DNA of 64,000 bases from Leguminivora glycinivorella (taxonomy: Eukaryota; Arthropoda; Insecta; Lepidoptera; Tortricidae). Every line of letters starts with the position of its first letter. Within the stretch, counting starts at the first letter, position 1. Below the pieces are notes generated by a model. It searched no databases. It worked only from the letters and a program-made list of their open reading frames with translations, and was not told the origin of the DNA. The stretch is from the NCBI RefSeq assembly GCF_023078275.1, contig NC_062978.1, forward strand, positions 26,557,967-26,621,966. The letters run 5' to 3'. This document shows positions 10,277 to 20,150 of the stretch, piece after piece. Position numbers and translations under genes: made by a program.

Positions 10277-11323
10277 TTAGGTAAGTTTGTCGAAAATGTC
10301 CATGTTTTTGATGTTTAATACTTCACTTTCATCGGTTTTTCTCATAAAGATTCTTCCATCTCGAACCCATACATATTTGTAGCCTTTATCTTTAGCGGCA
10401 TGCCTGGCTGCTGCGTGCAACTTCTTGTTTGCAGGTGACAAATGTTCCACAACGAAGACTGATGAAGTTATGTCCGTAAGTCCGAGATGTGTGCAATTCA
10501 GTTTGTTTTGAGGGTTGGCTTTGTTGAATTTTAAAACAGCAGCAAGCAACTCATCGCGGGCTCTGGGGGATGCGAACTGTACTACAATAGAACGGGGTCT
10601 TGATGATTCGGTGTTAAGTTTTGCAATACGGGTACAGTTTGTGATACTGTTGTTCATGTCACATCCCACTGCCTGTGCCAAGTTGTTAATAATAGTATAT
10701 AAATTTTCTTTTCTATTTTCTGGAACACACTGTATTTCTAAATTGTTAGTACGGGATTGCTGTTCTAGATTATTAATATTCTGGGTCAAGTCGGCAACAG
10801 TACTTTTCAGGTTCTTATTTTCTGCTTCCACATCTGCCATCTTTTTCTTTGTGTTGCGGAGCTCGACTTCCATTCCATCAAACTGTGCACTCATAAAATT
10901 CATAGAGTCCCTCATCCCCCTCATTTCTGTTTTTATTGGTTCTAGCTGGCCTGCTATTGTTTGGCATAAGGTGGAATTAATTTCCTTAACAGTATTGCTT
11001 AATTCTTGCTGCAATAGGTTTTGGACTATGCTGTGGACGTCCTCTGCTGTCACGGCCGCGGCGGGGGTCGGAGGCGAGTTCAAGGCTGGCCTTTTATTCC
11101 CTCTACTCATGGTTATGTTGCGAACAGGAGTCGAGTCTTGTCTGTTGCCTTTGGGGATGTTAGATATGCATGCCGGACACTTCCATTCTACCAAGGTTGT
11201 GTGTGCCGGCTCAAGACCCGGGGCCCACAAGCAATTTATGTGAAAAGACAGTTTGCATGTCAGACAGTCGACGAACCTACTGTTTTCCACTTCATCATTG
11301 TTACAACATCCCCAAGATTTCAT
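10277..11323 (-). CDS. Non-LTR retrotransposon ORF1: PHD-like finger, coiled coil, FP25K-like C-terminus
   Basis: An intact 348-residue frame starts at an ATG at 11323. A PHD-like zinc finger is visible in residues 4-52 (Cys6/Cys7, Cys20, Cys23, His28, Cys31, Cys49, Cys52), with the first ligand pair degenerate. A proline-rich linker follows, then a long coiled coil at about residues 120-195. Residues ~200-340 contain an RTNNLEIQ block, a TRIAK...RPRSIVVQF strand and DKGYKYVWVRDGRIFMRK, which I recognise as resembling the C-terminal domain of baculovirus FP25K-type proteins, also known from insect LINE ORF1 proteins. Its likely role is to bind and chaperone the element RNA. A 242-residue open frame on the opposite strand is its shadow. 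Confidence 0.8.
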   Translation of the reverse strand: MKSWGCCNNDEVENSRFVDCLTCKLSFHINCLWAPGLEPAHTTLVEWKCPACISNIPKGNRQDSTPVRNITMSRGNKRPALNSPPTPAAAVTAEDVHSIVQNLLQQELSNTVKEINSTLCQTIAGQLEPIKTEMRGMRDSMNFMSAQFDGMEVELRNTKKKMADVEAENKNLKSTVADLTQNINNLEQQSRTNNLEIQCVPENRKENLYTIINNLAQAVGCDMNNSITNCTRIAKLNTESSRPRSIVVQFASPRARDELLAAVLKFNKANPQNKLNCTHLGLTDITSSVFVVEHLSPANKKLHAAARHAAKDKGYKYVWVRDGRIFMRKTDESEVLNIKNMDIFDKLT

Positions 11324-11600
11324 TTTGTGGCGATCTGTTTATTTTATAGGTTATGTTACAGCAAGTTCTCACAGCAGTTTATAAGCGTTTAGTAAGAACG
11401 TCATATACGCCGCACGGTTTCTTGCCAGTTTTGCGTTTCGGAACTGAGCACTACACTCGAGGGAATGACGCGGTTTTTGGTATATTTTGGTTAGTAATTG
11501 GCAGTAAAGTTGTTCACTAGTTATTCTAATCACTCCCTACAATTCAGTTCTTTCACAGTTTTGGCGTTTGTATCTTGAAATCCTGATAAAAACACTTTAT
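11324..11600 (-). other. 5' leader of the non-LTR element
   Basis: Non-coding sequence upstream of ORF1 on the minus strand. It would hold the internal promoter of the element. The outer boundary is not marked by a TSD that I can see. Confidence 0.4.
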
Positions 11601-12118
11601 AATAATAAATATGTGACGAGTAGCTGTTTACTTCCATAATAAATAAAATAAATCAAATTAAATTTATGTTTAAACTAAATCACATGAGTTTATGGAATTG
11701 ATGTTTAAGAAAGTCAAAAAAGGACGAGAGGAGTGGCGTGAGTAACGATTTTAAGCCGAAACTGAAAATTTATAATAAAGTCGCTTAAGCAGTTAAACAA
11801 CATTATCTACGACCTTCCGACCACCGATTTACAACTTAGGTATCTATAGGTAGTTCAAATTCGACAGGGTCGCCTTAAAAAAAACCTTTGTATTTTTAAT
11901 TTAACGAAATTAAAAAAGAACCAGAAAAAATGGTCAATTCTTACCTCAGATAAAAAAACGACGCGACAGACAGAACGCCCTGGCGGACTATCGTCGGTTG
12001 AAAATTGTTTCAGGTCTTCAATGAACAAAAACAAAAATGTTCACAAATCGATTATGGAGTCTTAGAATACACTCTCCTCATGTCTTACATACGTGTAATT
12101 TAGCACATGCATTATATA
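11601..12118. other. No gene recognised
   Basis: AT-rich sequence between the LINE and a LINE tail; short open frames only. Confidence 0.4.
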
Positions 12119-12266
12119 ATTCATGGATTGTCTTAAGTCGGGTTGGAAGGTCAGATGGCAGTCGCTTTCGTAAAACTATTAGGGATTAGTTGTCAAAGCA
12201 GACCCTAGGCTCCCATGAGCCGTGGCAAATGCCGGGATTACACAAGGAGGAAGATGATGATGATGG
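12119..12266 (+). mobile_element. Non-LTR element 3' tail with GATGAT microsatellite
   Basis: It contains GGAAGGTCAGATGGCAGTCG, CTCCCATGAGCCGTGGCAAA and TGCCGGGATT, then ends AGGAGGAAGATGATGATGA. This is the typical tail of a 5'-truncated moth LINE. A related copy lies inverted at 15716-15838. Confidence 0.65.
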
Positions 12267-12481
12267 ATTGTCTCAAGTACTTTGGTGTAGGCACCTATTT
12301 GATTTCAGCAACGAATTGGCTATTATCTACCTACATTCAGATTTTTATCCTACGAATATTTCATAATGTTTCGTGTGATAAAATAATTTCATTTGTACCC
12401 AAGAATAAACTCCACAAAGTTAAACTTGTGAACCGAATGCTTAATTCGCGCGGACTAAAATCGTTCGTAACTCGCGAACTT
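12267..12481. other. No gene recognised
   Basis: Unique-looking spacer; a short open frame from 12215 has no recognisable content. Confidence 0.3.
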
Positions 12482-12977
12482 CAGGCCCCGTAGCCGAATG
12501 GCATTTCTGCAACGCGAAACGCCACCGAAACGCCGCAGAAATGTAGTCTGGCTCTGTCGCGCCAATACGCAAGAGCGATAGAGATAGATAGCTGGGCGTT
12601 TTCCAAAATAAATCTCGTAAATCGAATTGCACTAGATCTGGAGACGTGTCTGGGCTCATTCTTCTCAGAATAACGAGCTGATTCGATCCTGACGATAAAA
12701 AAATGTCCTATTTTTTTTCCTTTTACATCACGATTTTAGTATGAACTTACTACGTGCGTGACGTATTGGAAACTCAAATTTTGTATGGAAAATTTGGGAC
12801 ACATTTTTTATCGGGTTCGAATCAGCTCGTAATTCTGAGAAGAATGAGCCCAAACACGTCCAGAATCAGATCTGGTGAAATTCGATATTCGAGATTTAAT
12901 TTGGAAAACGCCCAGCTACGAAAGAGATATTATCGTGAGCGTTTCGTGAGCGTTTGTGCATTCGGCTACACACACTG
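12482..12977. mobile_element. MITE with CAGGCCCCGTAGCC/CAGTGTG ends, split by a second MITE
   Basis: The left end CAGGCCCCGTAGCCGAATGG and the right end GCATTCGGCTACACACACTG are inverted copies of the core GTAGCCGAATG. An uninterrupted relative with the same two ends lies at 58358-58523, and a diverged one at 14448-14610. The interior is split by the element at 12594-12913. Confidence 0.75.
12594..12913. mobile_element. Nested MITE, long TIRs, TSD AGCT (320 bp)
   Basis: The ends GGGCGTTTTCCAAA and TTTGGAAAACGCCC are inverted, and the similarity extends about 115 bp inward. AGCT flanks both sides (12590-12593, 12914-12917). The uninterrupted host MITE at 58358 has a single AGCT at the same place, so this is a true insertion. 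Because AGCT is a palindrome, the TSD length could be read slightly differently. Confidence 0.8.
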
Positions 12978-14079
12978 AAATTACCTATATGTGCCTAATG
13001 GGTTGAATCCACCCGATTCACGAATGAATAATTCAATTCGTTTCATTTGCATGAATGAGGCTTAAAGGTTGATTGGAATAACAATTTAACCGTGTCCAAT
13101 TGCTAATTTAAATGAAAACAGTCTAAAATTAAAGTCATATTATTAACTGAGTGTGGTTTTTGCAATAGGGCCTGTTTACATAAAACAGATAAAAAGAAAT
13201 AGGAGACATTCGTTAATATATCGATACCTTTGGGTTCAATTGGCGTAAAGGACAAAATGCAGGTTTTCAGGAGAAGCAAAAAACAACTTTTTTTTTAGAA
13301 AAATGTTTATATCTTTTTTGTTTTTTGACCTATATTTGTGACGTATATAGAAAAATATGTAGATTTTTAGTATCCTTCACCTAGTGTAGCAACCGTAGTG
13401 ATAAACTAAACGGTTTAGAAGTTAGATGGTTGTAAAGGACACGTCAAAATGCTATGGACGTCCTTTACACCCACGATTTTTTTGAACAATTAGAGTTGAT
13501 AGGGTCGTAAATGACGGTCTTAGATGATTTTTATACAAATTCGGGGCGTAAATGTAACCGGAATGGTACAAATGGCAACTGTTTTTAGCTTAGTTTACAA
13601 TTGAGAAACTTGAAAAATGTATCAAAACGTAGTTAATATGGCATAGAATAGCCACAATAGTGTTACAGTGTATATTTATCTAAATATTTAGCAGAGACAA
13701 AGAACAAGACTATTTTATATCCAGTTTTGCAATAAAGAAACAACATTTGCTTAAAAACTATCTAGTATTTTGGAAAGTTATTATTTTAGTACTCGCCGCT
13801 GTCTCAACTCTCAATAAGTTACGCATTCAGTATTTAATTCTAGCAGGGAAACGCTTTCGTAGTTTAAGTAAATATAAAAACACTAATGGTAATCACGTAA
13901 ACTTTAATCAGCAACTGTGAACAGTAGACTATATTAATACGACAATAATTTTAAGTATAAAGTAGAAAGAAGTTCTAAGAATAACTAAGAGTTAAGTACC
14001 AATTTATAAACGCAAGTTAAGACGCGTATACAAACTGTGACCAACTAATAAATAATAGTAACTGTAGTCTCTAATGGAG

Positions 14080-14195
14080 TGGCAACGCGCATGTGACACT
14101 GTTGGAGTTGCAGGCGTCCATAGGTTACGGTGACCGCTTTACATCAGGCGGGCCGTATACTTGTTTGCCACCGACGTAGTATAAAAAAAAAATAA
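14080..14195 (-). repeat. Interspersed repeat fragment nested in the foldback
   Basis: This is the inverted relative of 6388-6475: TACTACGTCGGTGGCAAACA on the minus strand, preceded by a T run (A run on plus), and continuing into GCGTCCATAGG on the plus strand. Confidence 0.6.
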
Positions 14196-14447
14196 AAAAA
14201 AAGTCAAGACTACCTACTATGTTGATGCATATTTTTGATAATTTTAAAACAGAAGATTGTTATTTAGTCTTTAACCTGTTAAGTAAGAATAATCTTAATT
14301 ATGAGTTCAATCCTAGAAATATTATAGTCAATGCTTTAAGTACCTGTGGGTACCTAGCCAAGTCACCAAACGCTAACGCTCATTCGCTAGCGAAACGCAC
14401 CTGTTATTGTCGCACTAAATGTTAGTATAGTCTACTGTTAAAGTTTA

Positions 14448-14610
14448 CTGGCGGCGTAGCTGAATGGCAATCGTCGACGCCAGACGCCGACAAAAATGCA
14501 GTCTGGTGCAATACGCAAGAGCGATAAAGCTATAGCTATAGCTACGAAAAAAATATATAGCTACGAAATAGATATTATCGTGAGCGTTTGTGCATACGTT
14601 GTGAGTACGT
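14448..14610. mobile_element. Diverged copy of the GTAGCCGAATG MITE, nested in the foldback
   Basis: It begins GGCGGCGTAGCTGAATGGCA and includes GATATTATCGTGAGCGTTTG and GTGCATACG, matching the MITEs at 12482 and 58358 with several changes. Confidence 0.6.
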
Positions 14611-15715
14611 ACCCTGATTACCATAGTGTTTTTTTTAAATTACCTACATCTCGTCGCAGTATAATAATACTACGAAAGCGTTTCCCCGCTAGAATTAAAG
14701 GCTGAATGCGTAACCTACTGACTATTCAACAGCGGCGAATACTAAAAAAATAACTTTGAGCTTGTTGCCAAAGTATTAGTAGATCGTTTTTAAGCAAATA
14801 TTGTTTCTTTATTACAAAACTGGATATAAAATAGTCTCGTTCTTTTTTGTTTCTAAGATAGCTTAGATAAATAATACACTACATTAAACTAATGTCTATT
14901 CTATGCCATATTAAGTACGTTTTGACACATTTTTCCAGTTTTTAATTGTAAACTTAGCACAACATTTGTACCATTTCGGTTACAATTACGCCCCGGTTTT
15001 GTATAAAAATCATCTAAGACCGTCATTTACGACCCTATCAAATCATGGGTGTAAAGGACGTTAATATCTTTTGACGTGTCCTTTACAACCATCTATCTTC
15101 TAAATCGTTTAGTTTATCACTACGGTTGTTACACTAGGTTAAAGATACTCATAATCTGCATATTTTTCTTATACACGTCACAAATATAGGCCAAAAAAAC
15201 AAAAAAGTGGGTTTATCTTTCTCTTGGAAACCTGCATTATATGTCCTTTACGACAATTGAACCCAATGATATCGATTACAGTTGCGGATAAAATATTTTT
15301 AGTGCTGGTCGTAAAGGACGAAGAACAAAAAAACTTGTCCTTTACGCCCAACTTTACCACACTACTATAGAAAGTGATCCTTAAAAAGTAAGGGCTTAAA
15401 GGGCAATAATATATATCAAGGTGACTTACGACTATATTTTTATTTGTAGATTTCCTTTACGACACAAATAATAATTTATAATTAATGACTTGATATTTAC
15501 GCCCCTTCAGAAAAGCTATTTTTGCAAGTCCATAGTAGAAAATCTTGGTCGTAAAGGCAACTTTTTAAGAGATATCGAAATTTTAACTACACAGATCGAT
15601 AGCGCTTGAAATTCTGAACAAAACTGTATATATAACTCATTTTCGCCAAAATGTCCTTTACGCCAATTGAACCCAGAGGTATCGATATTACTTAAAATTC
15701 AAATCCCAATTTTAT

Positions 15716-15838
15716 AAGACCATCATCATCCTCCTTGCGATATCCCGGCATTAGCAGATTCGCCACGGCGTTGGCCACGGCCTTGGCCACGGTGTTGGCC
15801 ACGGCTCATGAGAGCCTGGGGTGCGCTTTGACAACTAT
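15716..15838 (-). mobile_element. Non-LTR element 3' tail with internal GTGGCCAA expansion
   Basis: Inverted relative of 12119-12266, with the CTCATGAGCCGTGGC block and a GATGATGATGG end on the minus strand. The unit CCGTGGCCAA has been tandemly expanded four-fold at about 15758-15803. Confidence 0.65.
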
Positions 15839-15844
15839 GATATG

Positions 15845-16060
15845 AATAAAATAAATAAATATTGGGGGACACATTACACAAATCAACCTAGCCCCAAACT
15901 AAGCAAAGCTTGTATTATGGGTGCTAGGCGATGATATACATACTTATATAGATAAATACATACTTATATTCATAGAAAATAAATGCCCTTACCGGGATTC
16001 GAACCCGGGACCGCGGCTTAGCAGGCAGGGTCACTACTAACTGCGCCAGACTGGTCGTCA
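15845..16060 (-). mobile_element. tRNA-headed SINE with a different tail
   Basis: The minus strand starts TGACGACCAGTCTGGCGCAG, has a B box GGTTCGAATCC and GGTAAGGGCATTTATTT, like the HaSE-like copy at 4365. The body then differs (a GCTAGGCGATGATATACATA-type block and an AAATAAATAAAT end on the other strand), so this is a separate subfamily sharing the same head. Confidence 0.75.
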
Positions 16061-16617
16061 GTATGTAGATTTATTGATTTATTGATTGAATACAACTCTT
16101 GCGGGCTTACAGGTGATCCCAAAACGCTCACAAGATAGTGCTTAAATAATAAGTTGTTATAAAGGTCAAGTACCTGCAATGATCCCGGAGCCAGCAATCT
16201 TCGAATTGTACGGTCAACCCATTGGAAAATTTGATCCCTAAGCCTCCCTTAGTCGAGGTCACGTTCTTTATACTCGTGGACACTGAAAATATTGACACAG
16301 ATGTATTAGTTTGTCGTACATATAAAAAACTCTTTATTTACATAATTATATAAGAAACTAAAACTAAACTTAAAAGCTAAAATCGCAGTCAATAGAAATT
16401 GTCAACAATGTAAACAAACCATTATATAAAATATCAATATTCTAGCACAATTTTATTATTTTAAAGGTTGAGGATCATAATGTGATATGAATTGATTAAA
16501 TAACACATGGATTTAGCCAGTATTTGATGAGTTGGAATGGAAATTAAAGACATTTTGACTGCAAGGTTTGTTTACATTATTCACAAGTTCTATTGACGGC
16601 GACTTTAGCTAATGTCC
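16061..16617. other. No gene recognised; likely LINE 3' region in part
   Basis: AT-rich sequence. The part from about 16320 lies downstream (minus strand) of the LINE fragment below and may be its 3' untranslated region. Confidence 0.35.
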
Positions 16618-16800
16618 AAAATATGCCCTTGAGGTATTGCACCAAGGATACTGGCGACATTTCCTAGCTGTATCGCAATGATGATACGTTGTGCGAGGAA
16701 GTCGCCAGCTCATCGGTCACCAGTTACCTCAACCAGACGCTTCGCGATTTCTGTGAACTTGTTCGCGCTGGGACCCAATGGACCTATTTGTCGTACTAGT
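16618..16800 (-). pseudogene. Non-LTR retrotransposon C-terminal fragment, copy 2
   Basis: The minus frame reads LGPSANKFTEIAKRLVEVTG, a stop, then AGDFLAQRIIIAIQLGNVAS and ILGAIPQG. It matches the block in 5070-5384 and preserves the RxxxAxQxGNxASILG end better than that copy. The in-frame stop and truncation mark it as dead. Confidence 0.5.
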
Positions 16801-16929
16801 TTGGCCAAGAAGTTTTTGTACTGAACTATGAGATATGAGACCAACCCCGTTGTTAACATTTTGGTAGGGTAAAAATTGTTTTCGTGATTTCGCGGTTTTT
16901 TCCAGCTTTTATTTAACTTGTCTTGTTAG

Positions 16930-17140
16930 TATGTTAGTTTGCGTCTAAACGTAGAAGCTAAATTTGACTCACTTCCCGGTTTCCGATTGAGCTAAAATTT
17001 TGCACACATATGTAAATCACATGACAATGCAATATTATGGTATCACGGAGCTGATCTGATGATAGAGCAGAAAGGTGGTCATAGGCACTCTGCTATGGAA
17101 CGTCGTATCCCCATCGAGTAACAAGGGGTTTTTAAAAACG
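16930..17140. repeat. Lepidopteran interspersed repeat fragment
   Basis: It contains GAGCTAAAATTTTGCACACA and GGTATCACGGAGCTGATCTG. A related GAGCTGATCTGATGATGGAG segment starts the tandem array at 31130. Confidence 0.45.
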
Positions 17141-17757
17141 TCTCGGAGAGCAAAAGATGACTATTGAAAGAAAGGTACAGTCGGCGATAAAAGCTTGTGC
17201 CAAAAAAAACATTTTTGCAAAAAAATAACTTATTTCCATAGTAATAGTTGCTCAACATGGCCCATAGATAATTGTACAACCCGGAATTTATTACAGGTAG
17301 TTAGAAGTAGGTAAAATATTTATCAAAAGTATGTCTAAAATTTTATTTTATTTGTATTTTAATTGAATTAATATTTATTACTTAAATTTTAATAATGATT
17401 TTTAATAATATGAAATTGTCACTATTATTTTGTATGTAAAAGCGGATTAATTAAACTTTTTATTACATACCGGCCATAATATCCAAATATTACTCTTAGT
17501 AATTTAAATTAATTATTGAAATAAGATAGAGAGAGTAAATAACACTTTGCACTACCACACTAGACGATACTAAAATCTTACTAAGCACACTTATCAGCTA
17601 AGAGGTCGAAGTTTGTCTTATCAATCTTATCGTTGTTTTCACCGTTATTTTAACTGTGAGACGGAGGCCAGGTCACTAATTATATGTTATCACTAAGTAG
17701 ACAGACATCATCGATAGTAGTGGATGAAACAACGCACCCAAAGTATCTGACATCCTG
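17141..17757. other. No gene recognised
   Basis: AT-rich sequence without coding signal. Confidence 0.4.
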
Positions 17758-17897
17758 CCGGCGTATCATGCTTCCAATTTTATCACTTATCCATGTGGAT
17801 AAAGTATCCGTTACGCTTTGGCAAATATGTCAGTGTGAGAGTGACAGATGTCTTATCCACGTGGATAAGTGATAAAATTGGAAGCAGAATACGCCGG
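17758..17897. mobile_element. Short foldback MITE (140 bp)
   Basis: The outer ~45 bp pair as inverted repeats: CCGGCGTATCATGCTTCCAA on the left, and TTGGAAGCAGAATACGCCGG on the right. Inside each arm is a smaller palindrome around TTATCCAYGTGGATAA. Confidence 0.8.
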
Positions 17898-18080
17898 CTA
17901 ATAACTTTTATAAATATTAAATCGTACAGATTACAAGTTCAGAAATTTCAGTTTATTTTATGTACACTCACCTCTTTTTGTTTAGCAATTAAATACGATC
18001 CATCTACATTATAAGCATTGTTTGACCAGCTACTTTTGTAGATACCGAAATGGTATCGAAATAAATCCTATAGAACGCTT

Positions 18081-18355
18081 TGCGATGTGGGGAGCTTCGG
18101 GACAAATGAAACACTCTGAGGTCGAGTATATACTGGCTTTATTTTAGGGTTATAATCTTGTATATATACTTATGCTATTAGTCACCTCTACCTGGGGGGG
18201 CTACACGTGTCGGGTATCGGGTGACAACTATATCTAATTTCAAAGGCTTACCTAATATTATATACACATTATTATATACACAATGGGTTGGTTACATGAC
18301 CCCTGAATATGATACCATTAATTTTAAGTACCTACTTATCTATACCTACACTACA
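18081..18355 (-). repeat. Ty3/gypsy 3' LTR (275 bp)
   Basis: It begins TGCGATGTGGGGAGC and ends CTACACTACA in plus orientation. It is ~16 bp longer than the partner LTR because of an AT-rich indel around 18250-18280; otherwise they are nearly identical. Confidence 0.9.
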
Positions 18356-18370
18356 TCTCTTCCCTTGAAG
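18356..18370 (-). promoter_or_regulatory. Polypurine tract of the Ty3/gypsy element
   Basis: The minus strand reads CAAGGGAAGAGA directly before the 3' LTR, the usual plus-strand primer. Confidence 0.65.
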
Positions 18371-18408
18371 GAAAAAAAAAAGTTATATTTTAACACTTTT
18401 TTTTTTTA

Positions 18409-20150
18409 CTACTCGTGGAACAACTTCGTTCTGTTCTTATGTATAAGCTTAATTTTTCCGTTATCTAAGATTTCTACATTGGGGCTTGCGTCCCTTACAA
18501 CTATGTATGGTCCAGAAAATATACTTGACATTTTATTTCTGTTTTCATTCTTTACTAATACTTTATCATTTGGTTTATAAAGTACTGGGTTGAATGCTCA
18601 TGTCATATTTGGCTTTTCTTCTTTCTTTACTTTTCACTAGGTTTTCTCTTGCTTCTTTTTGAGAAGTTTGGAGTCTATACTTTAATTCTAGTGGGTAACA
18701 GTCTGAATTATACAAGGGGTCGACATGGGATGTCAAATTACTAGGCAAATTGCATTTTTTCCCGAACACTAATTCGAATGGTGTAAATTTTGTTTCTGTA
18801 TGTACTGATGTATTGAATGCGAAACACCAATATGGTACCCATTTACTCCAATGTTGTGTGTGGTTATCAGTCTGTATTCGCAAATATGCACCTAAACTCT
18901 TATGAGAGTTTTCCAGAGCTCCGATGCTTTGATGATTATAAGCAGTTGAAGTGAGATTATTGATACCCAGTAGTTTACTTACCTCTTTAAACGTTGTGGA
19001 AGTGAATTCCGTTCCCCTGTCTGTGGCTATGATATCAGGTATTCCATAGCGAAGGATAAAGTTCCTTACGAATGTTTCAGCTACTTCCTTTGCGCTTTTA
19101 CTTACCATTGGATATGCTTCGACGTACTTTGTTAGTTCGCATTGAATAGTTAATATGTATGAGTAGTTTTCGTCATCCCTATCTAATGGTCCTACGATAT
19201 CCATGAATATCTTTTGTAAAGCTGTTTTAGATGTTGTGGTTACCGTCATTGGTTCTTTTGTGTTAATTGAAAACTTTTCTTTTTGGCATTTATCACATTT
19301 CTTTACGTACTTTTTAATATCCTCCTCTAATCCTATCCAAAAATATCGTCGTTTTATATTGTTATACATTTTCCTAATTCCTGCATGTCCACTTGTTGGT
19401 AGTATGTGGAAATCGTTCAATATTATTCTTTTTTCATCTTTATCTTCTATTCGTATTACATCTTTCAATATACATAAACGTGGACCAGTCCAATCCTTTG
19501 TGTTATTTATCTCATGAGATAGTTTTTCGATAAAAATGTCATTGGTTTTATTCTTTATAATTATTATTTCATTTATTTTCCATTCTTTACATTTTGGACC
19601 AAGCTCCTTGACAAAGGCGGCTCGCGTCATTTGCCCTGGGGAGTATGGTTTTATGTATATTGTATCTTCGTCAACTGCATAAATTAATGTCTTTGATTCT
19701 TTATTCACATTTTTATTTATTTTTACGAGCTCGTTGTAGTCCATAAACTTTAGTTCTACACATTGTTTTATTTTGGTATTTACTTCTACTACTTTCGGTT
19801 GATCAGGCCGATCGTTAATAGATACCTTAGATGTGTTTGTAGTTTTATTTTGTTCCTCCTCTCGTTTCTTCATTGCTCTTGTCATGATGTTGATACACTT
19901 GTTCATTTCTTTTAATTCTTCAGATGTTATGTTGGTCCTTGATAATGTGTCTGCTACTGTATTTTCTTTACCTCTTACATACTCTACGGTGTAGTCGTAT
20001 TCCTCGAGTGCTAGTCGAAATTTAATTAGTCTACTTGACGGATTCTTCATATTAAACAAGTATATTAATGGTTTGTGGTCGGTTTTTATTTTAAAACGTC
20101 GTCCATAGATATACGGTCTAAAGTATTTCGTAGTCCAAAGTTCCAAACGA
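18409..20150 (-). CDS. pol: Ty3/gypsy pol, 3' part: RNase H end and integrase (frameshifted near both ends)
   Basis: The main frame covers 18575-20146. It begins with the end of RNase H (IKTDHKPLIYLF, ENTVADTLSR), then integrase: an HHCC-type zinc site ending CDKCQKEK, and the catalytic triad in FMDIVGPLDR, TDRGTEF and GALENSHK. The upstream RT frame shifts into it near 20140-20150, beside ELLAIVW. A second one-base shift near 18590-18600 moves the C-terminal GPY/F-type module (SGPYIVV) into another frame, which ends at a TAG at 18409-18411. Integrase would insert the element cDNA; both shifts make this copy inactive. No Met start is expected because it is part of a polyprotein. Confidence 0.9.

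Larger units (their letters stand above)
6725..11600 (-). mobile_element. Jockey/CR1-type non-LTR retrotransposon, near full length
   Basis: On the minus strand this runs from a ~280-bp leader through ORF1, a ~58-bp gap and ORF2 to a ~450-bp 3' region that ends in an AATAAA-rich tail near 6725-6780. The order ORF1-ORF2, the apurinic-type endonuclease at the start of ORF2 and the YADD reverse transcriptase place it in the Jockey/CR1 superfamily. I see no TSD with confidence. The outer 5' end is uncertain by about 100 bp. Confidence 0.8.
13218..15688. mobile_element. 2.5-kb foldback element with dispersed GTAAAGGAC words
   Basis: Both ends carry inverted ATATCGATACC, then GGGTTCAATTGGCGTAAAGG. 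The arms pair imperfectly over about 13218-13865 and 14660-15688. The word GTAAAGGAC or GTCCTTTAC recurs about ten times in both orientations (near 13245, 13433, 13463, 15050, 15078, 15243, 15310, 15339, 15650, with one-mismatch copies near 15460 and 15549). No transposase frame is visible. The centre holds later insertions (14080-14195 and 14448-14610). Confidence 0.75.

Noticed and set aside
10515..11243. 242-codon plus-strand open frame
   Set aside because: Antisense shadow of the intact LINE ORF1; hydrophobic composition reflects the opposite strand.
18221..18580. 119-codon plus-strand frame
   Set aside because: Antisense of the frameshifted gypsy integrase C-terminus and LTR edge.
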